64,000 nt of DNA from PFJX01 sp040757575 (GTDB lineage Bacteria > Pseudomonadota > Gammaproteobacteria > Burkholderiales > Thiobacillaceae). Numbering within the stretch: the stretch's first letter is position 1; each line of letters starts with the position of its first letter. The position numbers and the translations under genes were made by a program. The notes beneath the pieces are model-generated. The model worked only from the letters and a program-made list of their open reading frames with translations, had not been told where the DNA came from and did no database searches. The DNA is taken from NCBI GenBank assembly GCA_040757575.1, contig JBFLXA010000006.1:62001-126000 (forward strand), given 5' to 3'. Shown here in pieces: positions 62,281-64,000 of this stretch.

Positions 62281-62658
62281 ATGATGGCAATGCAAATGGT
62301 GGCCCAGGAGATGGATATGACCGGACATGACGAACTGGCCGGCCGGGAATTGGAAGCGGCCGTGCTGAACAAGGCGGCGGCCCTGATGGAGCAGGTGGTG
62401 GGGCGCTGGGGTCAGGACCCGAATTACGAGGAACTGGATTCCGCCCTGAAATACAACCAGACCCTCTGGAGCGTGTTCCAGGCGGAACTCATGGATGAGG
62501 CCAATCCCCTGCCTGTGGAGTTGCGGGCGAACATCCTCTCCCTGTCTTCCTTCGTGGATCGCCGCACCTTCGAGGTGATGGCCTACCCCGAGCCCACCAA
62601 GCTGGACATCCTCATCAAGATCAACCGTAGTCTGGCCGACGGCCTGCTGGCCCACTGA
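62281..62658 (+). CDS. flaF: Flagellar biosynthesis regulator FlaF
   Basis: 125 residues, ATG after GAAGGAG. It fits the FlaF family: TGHDELAGRELEAAVLNKAAALM, ALKYNQTLWSVFQAELMDEANPLP, and LRANILSLSSFVDRRTFEVM. In Alphaproteobacteria FlaF acts as a flagellin chaperone/secretion factor, often opposed by FlbT. No flbT is visible here. FlaF is unusual in a betaproteobacterium and fits the alphaproteobacterial-looking flagellin upstream. Confidence 0.85.
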   Translation: MMAMQMVAQEMDMTGHDELAGRELEAAVLNKAAALMEQVVGRWGQDPNYEELDSALKYNQTLWSVFQAELMDEANPLPVELRANILSLSSFVDRRTFEVMAYPEPTKLDILIKINRSLADGLLAH

Positions 62659-62669
62659 GCGGAGCTCCC

Positions 62670-63662
62670 TTGTTCGACGACAAGGCGGTCCTGGTCACCG
62701 GGGGCACCGGTTCTTTCGGCAAGCGTTTCATCCGCGCCCTGCTGGACCGGTACCGCCCCAGGCGGGTGGTCGTCTATTCCCGGGACGAACTCAAGCAGTA
62801 TGAGATGCAGCAGGATTTCGATGACCCCTGCATGCGCTTCTTCATCGGTGACGTGCGGGATCGGGAGCGGCTGATCCAGGCCATGCGGGGCATCGACTTC
62901 GTGGTCCACGCAGCGGCCCTGAAGCAGGTGCCCGCTGCCGAATACAACCCCATGGAGTGCATCAAGACCAACATCCACGGGGCGGAAAATGTCATCCATG
63001 CCGCACTGGCCAACGACGTGGAGAAGGTCATCGCCCTGTCCACCGACAAGGCGGCCAACCCGGTGAATCTGTACGGTGCCACCAAGCTGGCCTCGGACAA
63101 GCTGTTCGTGGCGGCCAACAACATCGCCGGCGGTGCCCGCACCCGGTTTGCCGTGGTCCGTTACGGCAATGTGGTGGGCTCCCGGGGTTCGGTGGTGCCC
63201 CTGTTCCAGAAACTGGTGGCCGAAGGTGCCCGGGAGATTCCCATCACGGACCCCCGCATGACCCGGTTCTGGATCACCCTGCCCCAGGCCCTGGACTTCG
63301 TCGTGCACGCCTTCGCCCGCATGCGGGGAGGCGAAATCTTCGTCCCCCGCATTCCCTCTGCCCGGGTGGTGGATCTTGCCGAGGCCCTGGCCCCGGGTAT
63401 TCCGACCCGTGTCATCGGCATTCGACCCGGCGAGAAATTGCACGAAATCATGTGCCCGGCGGACGATTCCCATCTCACCCTGGCCTTCGCGGACCACTTT
63501 GTCATCCAGCCTTCCATCCGTTTCTTCGGGCTGGACATGGATTTCCACACCAATCTCCTCGGGGAGACAGGTCAGGCCGTGGGACAGGGGTTCGAATACA
63601 GTTCCGGCACTAATCCCCATTTCCTCAGCGTCGAAGAACTGCGGACCCTGGAGGCGACTTGA
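62670..63662 (+). CDS. pseB: UDP-N-acetylglucosamine 4,6-dehydratase (inverting), PseB
   Basis: 330 residues, TTG start with GGAG upstream. Extended SDR: NAD motif GGTGSFGKRF (11-20), HAAALKQVPAAEYNP and the YGATKLASDKL catalytic block in which Lys follows the Y-x-x-x-K pattern. PseB makes UDP-4-keto-6-deoxy-L-sugar, the first step to pseudaminic acid, which decorates flagellin in Campylobacter and Helicobacter. Its place after flagellin and before a pseC-like gene supports flagellin glycosylation. Confidence 0.93.
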   Translation: MFDDKAVLVTGGTGSFGKRFIRALLDRYRPRRVVVYSRDELKQYEMQQDFDDPCMRFFIGDVRDRERLIQAMRGIDFVVHAAALKQVPAAEYNPMECIKTNIHGAENVIHAALANDVEKVIALSTDKAANPVNLYGATKLASDKLFVAANNIAGGARTRFAVVRYGNVVGSRGSVVPLFQKLVAEGAREIPITDPRMTRFWITLPQALDFVVHAFARMRGGEIFVPRIPSARVVDLAEALAPGIPTRVIGIRPGEKLHEIMCPADDSHLTLAFADHFVIQPSIRFFGLDMDFHTNLLGETGQAVGQGFEYSSGTNPHFLSVEELRTLEAT

Positions 63663-63680
63663 AGCGCGCGGGGAAGTGAA

Positions 63681-64000
63681 ATGATCCCCTACGGTCGCCA
63701 GGATATCGATAGGGCAGACATCGCTGCTGTCGTGGCCGTACTGGAGTCCGACTGGCTGACCCAGGGGCCGGAAGTACCTCGTTTCGAGGGCGCCCTGGCG
63801 GCCCGCTGCGGTGCTGCCGGGGGCGTGGCCGTCAACAGCGCCACTTCCGCCCTGCATCTGGCCTGTCTGGCCCTGGGGCTTGGTCCGGGCGATATGGGCT
63901 GGACCGTGCCCAATACCTTCGTGGCCTCTGCCAATTGCCTGCGCTACTGTGGTGCCGGGGTGGATTTCGTCGACATCGACCCTCGCACCCTGAACATGAG
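63681..64000 (+). CDS. pseC: PseC-like aminotransferase, N-terminal fragment
   Basis: About 106 codons to the end of the window. It starts MIPYGRQDIDRADIAAVVAVLESDWLTQGPEVPRFE split over the typical DegT/DnrJ/EryC1 N-terminus, with GGVAVNSATSALHLAC (cofactor phosphate region) and WTVPNTFVASANCLRY. PseC transaminates the PseB product in pseudaminic acid synthesis. The identification rests on family wording and on the position 18 bp after pseB. Confidence 0.88.
   Translation, partial: MIPYGRQDIDRADIAAVVAVLESDWLTQGPEVPRFEGALAARCGAAGGVAVNSATSALHLACLALGLGPGDMGWTVPNTFVASANCLRYCGAGVDFVDIDPRTLNM

Overview
The window looks like part of a chromosome from a GC-rich betaproteobacterium, most likely a Rhodocyclales-type facultative anaerobe. 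Three things support this. The long collinear block leuC-leuD-leuB-asd-(asd paralogue)-fimV-truA-trpF-trpB-trpA-accD-folC-dedD-cvpA-purF-metZ is typical of Betaproteobacteria. The E3 of pyruvate dehydrogenase carries its own lipoyl domain. There is also a periplasmic nitrate reductase operon beside a Crp/Fnr-type regulator. I saw no tRNA, rRNA, CRISPR array, phage or intact insertion sequence.

Layout. 1-6.5 kb: end of a probable SLC13-type permease gene, ettA, two histidine phosphatases (the second GpmA-like), a membrane class III nucleotide cyclase, a cold-shock protein and an IF-1 paralogue. 6.5-13 kb: a Cys-rich exported protein, a YheS-like ABC-F ATPase, PPK2, and a BaeS/BaeR-like two-component pair followed by a Spy-like chaperone. 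13-24.8 kb: aceE-aceF-lpdA (minus strand), an M17 aminopeptidase, a small cytochrome c, and a periplasmic binding protein translationally coupled to a GGDEF-EAL protein. 24.8-45.9 kb: aroC, an MFS carrier, then the leu-asd-fimV-trp-accD-folC-purF-metZ block. 45.9-52.7 kb: a 0.5 kb gene-poor stretch, then a tightly packed seven-gene operon: thermostable-hemolysin family protein, acyl-AMP ligase, heme-oxygenase-fold diiron protein, SDR, exported helical protein, and a QseB/QseC-like pair. 52.9-59.2 kb: a Crp/Fnr regulator divergent from napDAGHB. 59.3-60.6 kb: a divergent Hfq and a CbpA-like co-chaperone. 60.9-64 kb: a flagellin module (flagellin, unknown gene, flaF, pseB, start of a pseC-like gene) behind a sigma-54-type promoter.

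Main points. (1) The 46.3-52.7 kb operon resembles a small lipid-derived metabolite pathway that ends with its own two-component system. A tandem TTAAG box of the PmrA/QseB type lies just upstream of the first gene. No product is known to me; this is the best candidate for an undescribed system. (2) Purine-rich repeats built of 7-nt units, often with a pyrimidine-rich opposite arm, occur between genes and in frame inside lpdA and the aminopeptidase gene; a related palindromic element sits in frame inside the ABC-F gene. (3) A textbook intrinsic terminator lies just after fimV but inside the next coding sequence. (4) The nap operon has no napC, and its NapA is of the long (about 920 residue) form. 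(5) The flagellin and FlaF look alphaproteobacteria-like. All family assignments come from reading protein sequence by eye; no database search was run.
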